A stretch of 64,000 bases of DNA from Flavobacterium sp. MC2016-06 (GCF_009711165.2 NZ_WMID02000005.1:186001-250000); one strand, 5' to 3'. Shown: positions 39,940 through 50,108, numbered from the stretch's first letter. Numbers and translations: made by a program. The notes: generated from the sequence alone by a model not told the origin.

Positions 39940-40025
39940 CCCGTAAATTATTTATTACGATTTAACCAGTATTGTAATGATTTTCAAAAACTAACTATTT
40001 AATTAACCAAAAATTGAAACCAAGA

Positions 40026-43000
40026 ATGACAAATTTTATTAGGATTAAAAAAGGTACTGACAGCGTATCTGGATTTAATTTGATAAAGAAGACAATCCTG
40101 TTTTGTGTATTGTTTTCGTTATCTCAAGTTCATGGATATGCTATTAGTTTTAAGAGTACAACAACTTCAAAAGATGTACTAGAGCAAAAAAGTATTAAAG
40201 GACAAGTTACCGATGAAAATGGTGTACCGCTGCCAGGAGTAACTATTTTAGAAAAAGGAAGTAAAAATAGCACCTTGACAGATTTTGACGGAAAATTTAC
40301 TTTAAAAGTAGATAACGAAAATTCGGTATTAGTCTTTTCTTATTTGGGTTATGTAACTGCAGAAGTTACTTTAAAAGAACAAACTACAATTAATGTAAAA
40401 TTACAAAAAGCAACAACATCATTAGACGAGGTAGTTGTAGTAGGTTATGGTAAAATGAAGAAAAAGGATTTAACGGGAGCAATTGTTCAGATTACACCAG
40501 ACAAGTTAGCAAACCAAAATCCGCAAACCGTTCAAGACATCCTGAGAGGTACTCCTGGCGTAAGAGTAGGTTACGATCCTTCTGCAAAAGGAGGAGGAAG
40601 ATTGCAAATACGTGGACAAACTTCTGTTTACAATCCGAATAATGATGGTGTACATAATTCGCCGCTTATTATTTTAGACGGAATGCAGTTTTATGGTGAG
40701 CTTTCAGAAATTAACCCTGATGATATCGGACAGATCGATATTTTAAAAGACGCATCGGCTGCATCTGTATACGGTGCAAAAGCAGCAGCAGGAGTTATTC
40801 TTATTTCTACCAAAAAAGGCAAAACCGGTAAGCCTATCGTTAGTTTTAGTACAAATACCACAATTAGTAACAAGAGCGCCTATCGCGGTGTATATTCTCC
40901 AGAAGGGTATTTAAAATATCGTGAAGATTGGGAGACTGCCCAAACTTATGGTGTTAATACAACAAGCGGGCAATACGAAGCATTTATTTCTGGAACGGTT
41001 GCCGCTGGTAAACCGGGATATTTCTCAAGCCCTAATGATTTGGGTAAATGGGGCATTACAGAAGCCCAATGGTTAGCATATCAGCCAGCTGCGCAAACAG
41101 CAGGAAAAAGCTCGAAAGAAGTGTGGGGAACACGTTTGGGATTGAATTTTGATCCTTCGCTGATGGCTAATTTCTTGGCAGGAAAAACACACGATTGGAG
41201 TAATAGCTCTTTTAGAACAGGGATTAATCATGATAATAATTTGAGTATTTCTGGAGCAAGTGATAAGGTAAATTATTATATGTCTTTTGGTTATTTAACT
41301 TCAGAAGGAGCTATTGTTGGAAACGATTATAAAGCAGCTCGTTCTAATATGAAAATTGACGCTAAAATTACGGATTGGCTTGATTTTGTGGCAAATGTTA
41401 ATTTTCAGGATCGCTCAGATGGAGATGTTACTCCTTCTTTAGGTACAAATTCTGGAGATAATAATATGATGAGAACCAGCCCGTTTGGAACCTTTATAGA
41501 TGCAAATGGCAACTATGAAAGACAGCCAATGGGGAAAAATGTTTCTGGACAGAATTATAACTATTACTATGAACGCCAATTTATAGAGAAGGAAACAGGA
41601 TATACTACATTGAATACTATTTTTAATACAAAGATAACATTGCCTGCAGGTATTACGTATTCATTTAACATTGCTCCTCGTTATCAATTTTTTCACGATC
41701 GCTATTTCAGGTCAACACAAAACCCAAACTGGCCAGCAGCTACGACTGGAGTAAATAGAAATAATGCTACAAGATTTGATTATAACTTGAATAATACATT
41801 AGCGTGGGATTATACAATTGCTGAAAAACATCACATCATTGCAACTTTTGTTCAGGAAGCTGAAGAACGCCGTTATTGGTCAGACGGAATGGATGCTTAT
41901 AATATTCAACCTTCAGATGCTTTAGGTTTTCATAATGTTAATACTGCAACTTTGGCCAATAGTGTACTTAGATCAAAAGATACACATGAAACAGCTGATG
42001 CATTGATGGCAAGACTTTTCTATTCGTTTGATAATCGTTATATGCTGACAGCTACTGTCCGTCGTGACGGATATTCGGCATTTGGAGCTTCAAATCCTTA
42101 TGCAGTTTTCCCTTCTTTTGGAGTGGCATGGAATTTTAAAAATGAAAACTGGTTTCAATGGGAACCTATGAGTACAGGTAAATTACGTTTGTCTTGGGGT
42201 AAAAATGGAAACAGGTCTCTTGATGATCCGTACATTTCTTTGGCAAACTTAGTCAATACTGGAACAATGGGATATTTAGATGCTGGAGGAAAACCGCTTG
42301 AAATTAAGTATTTAGCACTAGATCGTATGGCAAATCCAAATTTGGTATGGGAAAAAACAACATCAACAAATATTGGTCTTGACTTAGGTTTCTTACATGA
42401 TCGTATTACTGCTACTTTAGATATGTACAGATCAGCTACACACGATATGATTATGAGTCAATCTCTGCCTGGTTTTACTGGATTTTCATCAATTGCAACT
42501 AATCTTGGAGAGGTTCAGAATCAAGGTATAGAATTGAGTGTCAATACTCTTAATGTGAAAAAATCAAACTTCGAATGGAGTACCACATTTGGGATATCTT
42601 ACAACGAAAATAAAATTATCTCATTGTATGGTAATAAGGTAGATATTAAGGATGCTAATGGTAATGTAATTGGAAGTAAAGAGGGAGATGATTCAGCTAA
42701 TGGATGGTTTATTGGTAGACCAATAACTCAAATTTGGGATTATAAAGTAACTGGAATTTGGCAAAAGGACGAATGGAAAGAAGCTCAAAAATACGGACAG
42801 CGTCCTGGAGATCCAAAAGTTCAAAACAGTTATACTGCAGATGATGTGGACGCAGTAGGACCTGATGGCCCTTATAAAAAAGCAGTTTATAATGAAAAAG
42901 ACAAACAGTTTTTAGGAAATTCAAATTCTCCTGTACAATGGTCGATGCGTAATGATTTTAAGATTTATAAAAGATGGGATTTGGCTATTAGTATGTATTC

Positions 43001-43400
43001 TAATAATGGAGGCAAGTCACTTAGTTCAACTTATATGAATACTTTCAACGATAGTAGTTTGTATAAATTCAACTTCAATCCATATGTAAATCCATATTGG
43101 ACACTTGACAACCCAACTAATCAGTGGGCACGTCTTGACGCTAAAGGACCTGCTGGAACTCCGGTTGCTCCGGGTAGAATATATGATCGCAGTTTTATTC
43201 GTCTAGATAATATTTCGATAGCTTATTCGCTGCCTAAAGATCTTTTAGAACGTGCACATATTAAAAATCTAAAAATTTACACTTCGGTTCAAAACGTAGC
43301 AACTTGGTCGGCTTCTAAGGAATGGAAATATTTTGGAGATCCTGAAACAGGAGGATTGGCTACCAGACAGTTTAATTTAGGTTTAAACGTACAACTTTAA
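40026..43400 (+). CDS. SusC-like TonB-dependent outer-membrane transporter (second locus)
   Basis: A 1124-residue SusC/RagA transporter. A long N-terminal signal region precedes a CarboxypepD_reg-like domain (IKGQVTDENGVPLPGVTILEKG), then the plug (VVVGYGKMKKKDLTGAIV, LIILDGMQF, LKDASAASVYGAKAAAGVIL) and the barrel, ending LGLNVQL. The ATG at 40026 is preferred; the frame also opens with a TTG four codons earlier. Its SusD partner starts 13 bases after the stop. The upstream regulatory block is shared with the PL14-like gene at 45801, so the locus is probably induced by one signal. The esterase and lyase suggest an acetylated, uronic-acid-containing glycan. Confidence 0.95.
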   Translation: MTNFIRIKKGTDSVSGFNLIKKTILFCVLFSLSQVHGYAISFKSTTTSKDVLEQKSIKGQVTDENGVPLPGVTILEKGSKNSTLTDFDGKFTLKVDNENSVLVFSYLGYVTAEVTLKEQTTINVKLQKATTSLDEVVVVGYGKMKKKDLTGAIVQITPDKLANQNPQTVQDILRGTPGVRVGYDPSAKGGGRLQIRGQTSVYNPNNDGVHNSPLIILDGMQFYGELSEINPDDIGQIDILKDASAASVYGAKAAAGVILISTKKGKTGKPIVSFSTNTTISNKSAYRGVYSPEGYLKYREDWETAQTYGVNTTSGQYEAFISGTVAAGKPGYFSSPNDLGKWGITEAQWLAYQPAAQTAGKSSKEVWGTRLGLNFDPSLMANFLAGKTHDWSNSSFRTGINHDNNLSISGASDKVNYYMSFGYLTSEGAIVGNDYKAARSNMKIDAKITDWLDFVANVNFQDRSDGDVTPSLGTNSGDNNMMRTSPFGTFIDANGNYERQPMGKNVSGQNYNYYYERQFIEKETGYTTLNTIFNTKITLPAGITYSFNIAPRYQFFHDRYFRSTQNPNWPAATTGVNRNNATRFDYNLNNTLAWDYTIAEKHHIIATFVQEAEERRYWSDGMDAYNIQPSDALGFHNVNTATLANSVLRSKDTHETADALMARLFYSFDNRYMLTATVRRDGYSAFGASNPYAVFPSFGVAWNFKNENWFQWEPMSTGKLRLSWGKNGNRSLDDPYISLANLVNTGTMGYLDAGGKPLEIKYLALDRMANPNLVWEKTTSTNIGLDLGFLHDRITATLDMYRSATHDMIMSQSLPGFTGFSSIATNLGEVQNQGIELSVNTLNVKKSNFEWSTTFGISYNENKIISLYGNKVDIKDANGNVIGSKEGDDSANGWFIGRPITQIWDYKVTGIWQKDEWKEAQKYGQRPGDPKVQNSYTADDVDAVGPDGPYKKAVYNEKDKQFLGNSNSPVQWSMRNDFKIYKRWDLAISMYSNNGGKSLSSTYMNTFNDSSLYKFNFNPYVNPYWTLDNPTNQWARLDAKGPAGTPVAPGRIYDRSFIRLDNISIAYSLPKDLLERAHIKNLKIYTSVQNVATWSASKEWKYFGDPETGGLATRQFNLGLNVQL

Positions 43401-43413
43401 AAATTATTCAAAA

Positions 43414-45417
43414 ATGAAAAGATATATAAAAAATAAAATTTCAAGACTAGTGCCTTTAATAGTATTGGTTGCTTTATCTAGTTCTTGTACAAAAGATTTT
43501 CTCGATTCAGACCCGCTTTCGTTTTACGAACCAGAGGCTACATTTTCTACAGAAGCTGGTTTGCAGGCAACTTTAGCATTGTGCGATAAACAGCTGCGTA
43601 ATAATTATATTCACTATAATTATTCGGGTGTTAATGTGCCAATTGGTACAGAGTATCTTTTCTCTGACATGGCACAATATGGAAAAACGGATACAGGCAG
43701 TAATACTGCAGATTATGCTGCTACTGTTGTTCCTACTGGAGATTTCCGAAGAGATGCAGGTGGTGAGAATCTTTATCTTGGATTTCTTTGGACAGAAGCC
43801 TATACAGGTATTAAAAATGCTAATACCGTATTAACGTATATTGGGAATGTGACCACTTTATCAGAAGAGGTTAAAAATAAATATATTGGGCAGGCTTATT
43901 TTCATAGAGCATATCGTTATCTGAATTTAGTGTATGAATTTGGAGATATACCGTTGATTACTAAAATATTGGAAGTTCCAAAGCAGAGTTATTATTCTAC
44001 TAAAAAAGAAGCCATCATAGAAATGATTACAGCAGATATGGAGAAAGCTGTACAATGGGTACCTGAGCAGTCAAAAATAGGATATGTAGGTATGGTTAGT
44101 AAAGGAGCATGCCGTCAGTTATTAATAAAATGTTATTTGGCGTCTGGCAGATTTGCTGATGCAGAAGCACAAGCCAATATTTTGATTAATCAATCCGGTT
44201 ATTCTTTGGTACAAGGCAATTTAGGAATTTTTGATCCGGGAGGAAATCCTACCGCATGGCCTATTACCAGAAATGTAATCTGGGATTTGCATAGACCTGA
44301 GAACAAGGTGATCACTGCTAATACTGAAGCGATATTGGTTGCACCAAATGGAGGAGCACAATCATTTTTAGCCTTTTCTTCGATGAGAATTTTTGGGCCA
44401 AACTGGAATGATGCTAATTTAATTACCCCTGATGGTAAAACAGCAGCACCGCGTTTTCCATTGACGGATAAGACTAATTATAATGCAAAATACGATTATC
44501 AAAGAGCAATAGGGCGCGGTATTGGGACTATAAGTGGTTCTTATTATTCACAGCATCCTATGTGGGTTGTAAATCATATAGAAGACAAGGCAGATCTTAG
44601 ACATAACAGCACCGTTGGAAACTGGGTGAATATGGAAGACCTTAAATACGCTCCTGGAGCAGGTGGCAGTGCTGCATGGGCTGGGCAGAATTTTAGAATG
44701 AAAGATGCATCTGGCAAACTGTTAGCGCAAGATTCTATTCGTGATTGGTTTGATTTTCCGCATTATAAAATCTTTTTGCACGATGTTGTAGCAGAAGCTA
44801 ATCCTGCAGCAAATGATTTTCAAGGAGCTACAGCAGGTGCTAGTGCACATTTATACATATATCGTTTAGCCGAAACGTATCTATTACGTGCTGAAGCGCG
44901 TTTTTATCAAGGCAACGCTACAGGAGCTGCTCAAGATGTGAATGTCGTAAGAACAAGAGCAAAAGCTTCGCAAATGTATACCACAGTAACAATTGGTGAT
45001 ATTTGTGCAGAAAGAGGAAGAGAGCTTTATCTTGAAGAATGGAGAAATGTAGAGTTAAAACGTATTTCACACTGTTTAGCTCTAAGCGGAAAACCAGACG
45101 AATGGGGCAATACTTATAGCGTAACCAATTGGGATAAACAATCTGGAACAGATGCATCGGGAGGTAGTTATTGGTATCAGCGTATTGTGCATTATACCCT
45201 TTACAACAAATATCCAGCTGGTATTGCCATTAAACCTGGTGTAAAGTTTTACAGTATGGACAAACGTAATAATTACTGGCCAATTCCGTATAGACTTGCT
45301 ATAGAGCCAAATATTAAAGGTCAGTTAAGTCAGAACTTTGGTTATGATGGTTACAATGCAGGTGTTAAAGTCTGGGATAAATGGGAAGATGCCGTTGCAG
45401 ATGAAAGTAAAATTTAA
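43414..45417 (+). CDS. SusD/RagB-like outer-membrane glycan-binding lipoprotein (second locus)
   Basis: A 667-residue SusD-type lipoprotein, longer than the usual 500-600. The lipobox is LSSSC with Cys25. Characteristic segments include FLDSDPLSFYEPEATFSTEAG, the FHRAYRYLNLVYEFGDIPL helix, RLAETYLLRAEARF, and ELYLEEWRNVELKRIS near the end. It pairs with the SusC encoded 13 bases upstream and is followed by a terminator, so the core operon is SusC-SusD. Confidence 0.95.
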   Translation: MKRYIKNKISRLVPLIVLVALSSSCTKDFLDSDPLSFYEPEATFSTEAGLQATLALCDKQLRNNYIHYNYSGVNVPIGTEYLFSDMAQYGKTDTGSNTADYAATVVPTGDFRRDAGGENLYLGFLWTEAYTGIKNANTVLTYIGNVTTLSEEVKNKYIGQAYFHRAYRYLNLVYEFGDIPLITKILEVPKQSYYSTKKEAIIEMITADMEKAVQWVPEQSKIGYVGMVSKGACRQLLIKCYLASGRFADAEAQANILINQSGYSLVQGNLGIFDPGGNPTAWPITRNVIWDLHRPENKVITANTEAILVAPNGGAQSFLAFSSMRIFGPNWNDANLITPDGKTAAPRFPLTDKTNYNAKYDYQRAIGRGIGTISGSYYSQHPMWVVNHIEDKADLRHNSTVGNWVNMEDLKYAPGAGGSAAWAGQNFRMKDASGKLLAQDSIRDWFDFPHYKIFLHDVVAEANPAANDFQGATAGASAHLYIYRLAETYLLRAEARFYQGNATGAAQDVNVVRTRAKASQMYTTVTIGDICAERGRELYLEEWRNVELKRISHCLALSGKPDEWGNTYSVTNWDKQSGTDASGGSYWYQRIVHYTLYNKYPAGIAIKPGVKFYSMDKRNNYWPIPYRLAIEPNIKGQLSQNFGYDGYNAGVKVWDKWEDAVADESKI

Positions 45418-45501
45418 ATCCCCTTATTTGTCTTAAATTGAAGCTTTAGGAATATAACAATAACATAAACAGCTTCATACTATCCAAAAGAAAGCTAAAG
45501 C

Positions 45502-45535
45502 AAAAACGAGTTAATTTATTTAACTCGTTTTTTTG
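45502..45535 (+). terminator. Terminator after the second SusD gene
   Basis: AAAAACGAGTTAA (45502-45514) pairs with TTAACTCGTTTTT (45520-45532) with a 5-base loop, followed by more T. Confidence 0.9.
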
Positions 45536-45628
45536 TTTTAGAATATGCTCATTATTAATTGTTTGAATACTGTATGTTTTTTTATTGATATTATTTTTTT
45601 AACCTAAAATATTGATACAAAATTCATT

Positions 45629-45698
45629 AGCAAGACTTTTTTGTACCTAAAAACGTACTTTATTACTCCTTGTGAAAATTCTTATTAATCAACTTTGC
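45629..45698 (+). promoter_or_regulatory. Conserved regulatory block and promoter of the PL14-like gene
   Basis: Second copy of the block seen at 39869-39939: CAAGACTTT, TACC, AAAAACGTA, TTTATTACTCC, then TTATTA, TCAA and CTTTGC. The gene starts 103 bases downstream, after a terminator, so this is an independent promoter under the same control as SusC. Confidence 0.7.
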
Positions 45699-45800
45699 AA
45701 TGTCAATTGATGTAAATTTTGAGAATGAGATAAAACCGTCTTTTTCAGCATCAAAGGATATAATTACTATCTATTATTTACTAACCTTTAATTTTTTAAA

Positions 45801-46589
45801 ATGAAAAAAATCTTAAGATTAACAAGTTTGCTATTTATTACAGCATTAGTGTTTAATTCCTGTGGAAATGAACAAGATTTACATGAGCCACAAGCCGTTA
45901 ATAAGGACGAGCAAAAAATCGTTAACAATGAAGCCGTCTCGGCTAATGTAACATCAGAAAGTGCGACAGCAAAAGGTGGTGGTGCAGGAGCTAAAACGAT
46001 CACATTACAAACAAATACCCTAACATGTCCTGGTGGTTTGTGTACATCGTATAGTGTTTCATCAACAGGCATTTACACCGTTTGGTTCAAGATGAAATTT
46101 AATTCCGGATTTTATTGGAGCAGAGGAGGTAAATGCGGTTATGGAATATTAATTGGAGATCAAAATACCGGTGGTGACCCAGGATGGGATGGCAATGGAG
46201 GTAGTGCGAGATTTATGTGGTATTGCCCGAATGGATCAAACACTGCCAAAGGAAGCGGCGCTTATCTACAGCCTTACGTTTATTATAGAGATCAACCGGG
46301 ACAATTTGGTAATGATTTTGGAAAAAAATATTACATTCAAGAAGGAGTGACCTACGATTGTCAAATATCTGTTAAGTTAAATACAGGTTCAAGTACTAAT
46401 GGATATGTCAAATATTATGTAAACGGCACGGAGATATTAAATCAAACAATTCGCTGGGTGACCAACGATGCTAAACGAGTTATTAATGCAGTAAGTCTTC
46501 ACACTTTCCGTGGCGGTAGTCAAGATTACTGGACAGCTCCTGTAACAAGTTCTATTTATTATCAAGATGCAGCTTGGGATGCTCAATAG
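45801..46589 (+). CDS. Lipoprotein related to polysaccharide lyase family 14
   Basis: A 262-residue exported lipoprotein (FNSC, Cys21), with a Ser/Ala/Gly-rich linker to about residue 70. The rest is a beta-jelly roll: VWFKMKFNSGFYWSRGGK, GGDPGWDGNGGSARFMWY, YVYYRDQPGQFG, and an ending with NAVSLHTFRGGSQDYWTAP, which matches the FFGG-S-x-W-x-x-P ending of PL14 lyases (alginate or glucuronan lyases). It would cut a uronic-acid-containing chain at the cell surface or in the periplasm. It has its own promoter, with the regulatory block shared with SusC. Confidence 0.75.
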   Translation: MKKILRLTSLLFITALVFNSCGNEQDLHEPQAVNKDEQKIVNNEAVSANVTSESATAKGGGAGAKTITLQTNTLTCPGGLCTSYSVSSTGIYTVWFKMKFNSGFYWSRGGKCGYGILIGDQNTGGDPGWDGNGGSARFMWYCPNGSNTAKGSGAYLQPYVYYRDQPGQFGNDFGKKYYIQEGVTYDCQISVKLNTGSSTNGYVKYYVNGTEILNQTIRWVTNDAKRVINAVSLHTFRGGSQDYWTAPVTSSIYYQDAAWDAQ

Positions 46590-46895
46590 TAGTATCTATT
46601 AGCTTTAGCGACTTATAACGGCATAAGTTTATAAGCTGTCTCAATATTAAGAATTCCATAACAAACAGAATACAAACTGTTGTTATGGAATTTTTTTTAT
46701 AGAGATGATTTAATACTTTTTTTATAAATGAAGAGATACTGAATCATTTAAAAATTTGATTACATCTTTTTGAAGATGTTAGATCTTATACTGCGATTTA
46801 GGTTTCTTATGGATAAGAATTCGGTACTCATACCTTTTTTTTAATTTCAGCTGTTGTGTCAATGTATTTTTATAAGAAATAAAAATAAAAAACCA
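46590..46895. other. Intergenic region before the second oxidative gene set
   Basis: About 305 bases with one terminator (46652-46699). The 190 bases to the right must hold the promoter for the gene at 46896; no convincing -7 box was found. Confidence 0.5.
46652..46699 (+). terminator. Terminator after the PL14-like gene
   Basis: A 15-16-bp stem with one bulge (46652-46668 with 46677-46692, AATTCCATAACA arms) followed by eight T. It separates the second polysaccharide locus from the gene set that follows. Confidence 0.9.
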
Positions 46896-48248
46896 ATGAC
46901 AAATTCAACTAACTCAGACCAGCAAACATGTCCATATTTGGCGCAGCAAGCAGCGACAGCAGTAATTCCAGACATTACAACTCCACTTGTATCAACAACT
47001 AATCAACAGCCAGTTATTGGAACTTCTAATATCGGGCTCTTAAATAGTTTTATTGGTACTTGGAACAGCCCTACAGGAGCTGACGCAACAGGTTACAATG
47101 TAATGCCTCTGCCACAAGTAGATACTCCCAACGGTTACATCACTAAAAACTTTCCTTATTTTGAAGAAATCTCATTCTCGGCTATAGCTGGTGGTGCACC
47201 AAATCGTGAAGGACAGTATACACAGACAAGCGGCGTGTTGTTTTATGAGCAAAGAGTTTACATTGCAAACAATGCCGATCCAAGTGGCGCACAGCCAATT
47301 CAAAATACCTTAATTCATGCCGAAAATGGTGCTTGGCTGTATCATAATATAATGAACCAATTAGAGGGACCATATGGTCCAGATTTTGTTCCAGATCCAA
47401 ATTTAATTCCCTCACAAAATTTAGCAACTCAGTACAACAAACAAATTTCGGTACCTCATGGTGTTTCTATTTTAATGACAGGAGGACCAGTTAATTCTGG
47501 AACAGGAAATCCAGTTTTTCCAACTGCGGATAGAACTCAGTTACCATTCACAGATCCTACGATTATTGATCCATCAACTTATTTGACACAACAATTGGCT
47601 GGATTGAATGCTAAAGGCATTACTGTTACTAATTATTCAAGTATTACAGTTAGTACTACTAATCAAGGCGGTGGAGTAAGTAATATAAATTTTGAAAGTT
47701 CTTTTGGAAAAGTACTTTCAATGAACACCACTTGGTACGTTGAAACTTTAAGTAACGGAACCACGCAGTTACAATACATTCAAAATATTGTTTTAGAGTT
47801 TATAATTGATGGTCTTCCAACACCTTTTTTACATATTGACGCCAACACGCTGCAATTAGTAGAAACGTTTGTTCAGGTTAATTCAACGCAGCCATGGCAG
47901 GATACAGGAATTACTGTACAAGGAAGCCCAGTAACAATAAGTTACAAGTCTGGTTTATGGACTGCAGATCCAGCAACAAATAATGGTAATCTATATGACG
48001 CAAATGGATGTCCAGGTAATATTATACCTCCATCACTAACAGGCTATCCAATTCAAGGTATAAATATGGGTGCGCTAATAGGACAAGTTGGAACTAATCC
48101 TCCATTTTTAATTGGAGACGGACCAACTATAACTCCAGCAGGACAAAGCGGGACATTGAAATTATGTATCAATGATGATTTATATGGTATATACGGATCT
48201 GGATTAACCGATAACATTGGCAGTTTACAAGTGCGTATACAGCTTTAA
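46896..48248 (+). CDS. Nitrobindin-like putative heme-binding protein
   Basis: A 450-residue protein without signal peptide. Its core resembles the nitrobindin/FABP-like heme-binding barrel: LLNSFIGTWNSPTG, FEEISFSAIAGGAPNREG (compare the E-I-x-F-x-P-x-x-G-x-P-N-R block), ISVPHGVSILMTGG (the IPHG strand with a candidate heme-ligand His), and TTWYVETLSNGTTQLQYIQNIVLEF. Large inserts and a C-terminal extension (about 330-450) make it far longer than nitrobindins (about 160-200). I chose the ATG at 46896; the frame extends upstream only to a TTG at 46854. It is the first gene of the rightward set ending at 56058. Confidence 0.65.
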   Translation: MTNSTNSDQQTCPYLAQQAATAVIPDITTPLVSTTNQQPVIGTSNIGLLNSFIGTWNSPTGADATGYNVMPLPQVDTPNGYITKNFPYFEEISFSAIAGGAPNREGQYTQTSGVLFYEQRVYIANNADPSGAQPIQNTLIHAENGAWLYHNIMNQLEGPYGPDFVPDPNLIPSQNLATQYNKQISVPHGVSILMTGGPVNSGTGNPVFPTADRTQLPFTDPTIIDPSTYLTQQLAGLNAKGITVTNYSSITVSTTNQGGGVSNINFESSFGKVLSMNTTWYVETLSNGTTQLQYIQNIVLEFIIDGLPTPFLHIDANTLQLVETFVQVNSTQPWQDTGITVQGSPVTISYKSGLWTADPATNNGNLYDANGCPGNIIPPSLTGYPIQGINMGALIGQVGTNPPFLIGDGPTITPAGQSGTLKLCINDDLYGIYGSGLTDNIGSLQVRIQL

Positions 48249-48342
48249 ATACTAAAACTGAAATGTCTTCAAAAGAGCAAGAACCCAATGATCTCTAGCT
48301 GAAAGACATTATATGACTTCCTAATCTAGAAAATCAAACCAA

Positions 48343-50061
48343 ATGAAAACTACTAAAGAATTTACAGTTGCAGATTATCTGCTCACTCGACTTAAACAAT
48401 TAAATGTTACCGAAGTTTTTCAAATTCCAGGCGATTATGTAAAACATTTTACACAGGCTTTAGAAAACTTTGAAGGTGTTAAAACGATTGGAACTTCTAA
48501 TGAATTGGATGCTTCTTATGCAGCAGATGCTTATGCACGTACCCGAGGCTTAGGTGCTGTATCTCTACAATATGGAGTAAGTACTTTTAGTGCCTTAAAT
48601 GCAATTGCAGGAGCTTATGTAGAACGCAGTCCTGTTGTTGTAATTAGTGCTGCTCCGGGAGCAGATGCCAGACAAATAGGGAATATGTACAATGTACTTT
48701 ATCATCACTCGACAGGGAATCTCAACGCAGATCAAGAAGTGTATGAAAGAGTAACTGTTGCAGCTGAAACGTTGAGTAGCTCTGTAGATGCTCCAGAAAA
48801 AATCGACAATTTAATTATCGCAGCACTTACACACCAGCGTCCTGTTTATATAGCATGTTATAAAGAAGTGTGGGGAGAACCCTGCCCGAAGCCATCTAAT
48901 AAAAAATTAGAGGCTCAAATAATAAAGAGTGAAAAAGCAGCACTCGAAAATGCTGTTTCTCAAGCTTGGACTCAAATTAGTCAAGCAAAATCACCTCTAA
49001 TTTTGGCAGGTGTAGAAATCTTGCGTCACGATTTAACCAATCAACTAGAAGAACTTATCAAAGAAAGCGGTATGTTGTATACTACCACTTCGCTGGGAAA
49101 AACGGTTCTGGATGAAAAAGGAGATAAATTTATTGGCACCTATTCAGATCAAGCCTCAATACCAGAAGTAATCAAGCTGGTTGAAGCTTCAGATTGTATT
49201 CTGTCTTTAGGAACAATTATTACTGATGATTATTTATGGCTCGTAGAAAATAAATTTTCAGATATGATTCAGGCCACCACGCAAGAAATGCGAGTTGGTT
49301 ATTTTACGTATCAAAATGTAACTTTAAAAGACTTTATAGAAGCATTAATCGAACGTTTTAAAAAAGCATCAGCATATCCTTTAAAAACGAAAGCGCCAGC
49401 ACAGCCAAAATTTCCAGAACCTTGGAGATCTAACTCAGATCCTAAATACGATAAAACACCCGAAGTAATCACATTCAATCGCTTTTTTGAGCATACAGTT
49501 TCTTTCTTAGAAAAGAATAAAATGCTGAAAGATATTGTGATGACTTTTGGCGTGAGCTCATCTATGTATGTGGCTACCAATATTTACGGATTAGCAAAGA
49601 ATGCCTTTATTTCTTCGGCAGCTTGGCAGTGTATAGGTTTTGAAACGGGTGCAGCTTCTGGTGCGCAGCTTGGAAGCGGTAAACAGGCTTGGACTATAGC
49701 CGGAGATGGAGGTTTTATGATGGTTGCACAATCACTTTCGACCCTTGTAAAATACAATATCAACTCGATAATGTTTGTAATGAGTAACGGTGTGTATGCC
49801 ATAGAGCAGGTATATGTAGATATAGACTCGTTTGAGGCAGGAACAAGTCATAAGTTTGATGAATTTGATATTCTTCCAAAATGGGATTATCAAGCATTAG
49901 CTAAAGCATTTGGGGCAAACAGCTACCGAGCTGAAACCGTTACAGAGTTAGATGAAGTACTTCTTAAACTTAAGAAAAAAACAAATCTTCCAACTCTGGT
50001 AGAAATTGTAATCCCGCAAAAAGATCTAGCACAGCAAATGGCAAGATTGGGTAACGAATAA
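48343..50061 (+). CDS. ThDP-dependent decarboxylase, pyruvate/indolepyruvate decarboxylase family
   Basis: A 572-residue enzyme with all family catalytic residues visible: Asp31 in IPGDYVKHF, Glu54 in TSNELDASY, the His-His pair in VLYHHSTG, and the cofactor motif GDGGFMMVAQSL with SNGVYAIEQ, whose Glu is the second catalytic acid. It should decarboxylate a 2-keto acid, giving an aldehyde or an acyloin; the lack of a short-chain signature does not tell the substrate. It is 94 bases after the putative heme-binding protein gene and 47 before an amine-oxidase gene that could supply the keto acid. It is a paralogue of the enzyme at 28475. Confidence 0.88.
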   Translation: MKTTKEFTVADYLLTRLKQLNVTEVFQIPGDYVKHFTQALENFEGVKTIGTSNELDASYAADAYARTRGLGAVSLQYGVSTFSALNAIAGAYVERSPVVVISAAPGADARQIGNMYNVLYHHSTGNLNADQEVYERVTVAAETLSSSVDAPEKIDNLIIAALTHQRPVYIACYKEVWGEPCPKPSNKKLEAQIIKSEKAALENAVSQAWTQISQAKSPLILAGVEILRHDLTNQLEELIKESGMLYTTTSLGKTVLDEKGDKFIGTYSDQASIPEVIKLVEASDCILSLGTIITDDYLWLVENKFSDMIQATTQEMRVGYFTYQNVTLKDFIEALIERFKKASAYPLKTKAPAQPKFPEPWRSNSDPKYDKTPEVITFNRFFEHTVSFLEKNKMLKDIVMTFGVSSSMYVATNIYGLAKNAFISSAAWQCIGFETGAASGAQLGSGKQAWTIAGDGGFMMVAQSLSTLVKYNINSIMFVMSNGVYAIEQVYVDIDSFEAGTSHKFDEFDILPKWDYQALAKAFGANSYRAETVTELDEVLLKLKKKTNLPTLVEIVIPQKDLAQQMARLGNE

Positions 50062-50108
50062 AAACTTCCACTAAACAAACAAATAAAAACCTTAAAAAAC
50101 TTACGATC

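Larger units (their letters stand above)
39399..40025. other. Divergent intergenic region of the second polysaccharide locus
   Basis: About 630 bases without a gene. It contains the CCCGATAGCTATCGGG palindrome (39604-39619), one CACGCAGATT palindrome (39647-39703), and the regulatory block with a promoter (39869-39939) that is also found upstream of the PL14-like gene. Confidence 0.75.
45418..45800. other. Intergenic region before the PL14-like gene
   Basis: About 380 bases. It contains the SusD terminator (45502-45535) and the conserved regulatory block with a promoter (45629-45698) that matches the one before the SusC gene. Confidence 0.75.

Noticed and set aside
26650..48342. Similar leader words (CCTAATC, AATCAAACCA) before the genes at 26752 and 48343
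   Set aside because: The words are short, in different order and in AT-rich DNA. They are not enough to claim shared regulation of the two oxidative sets.
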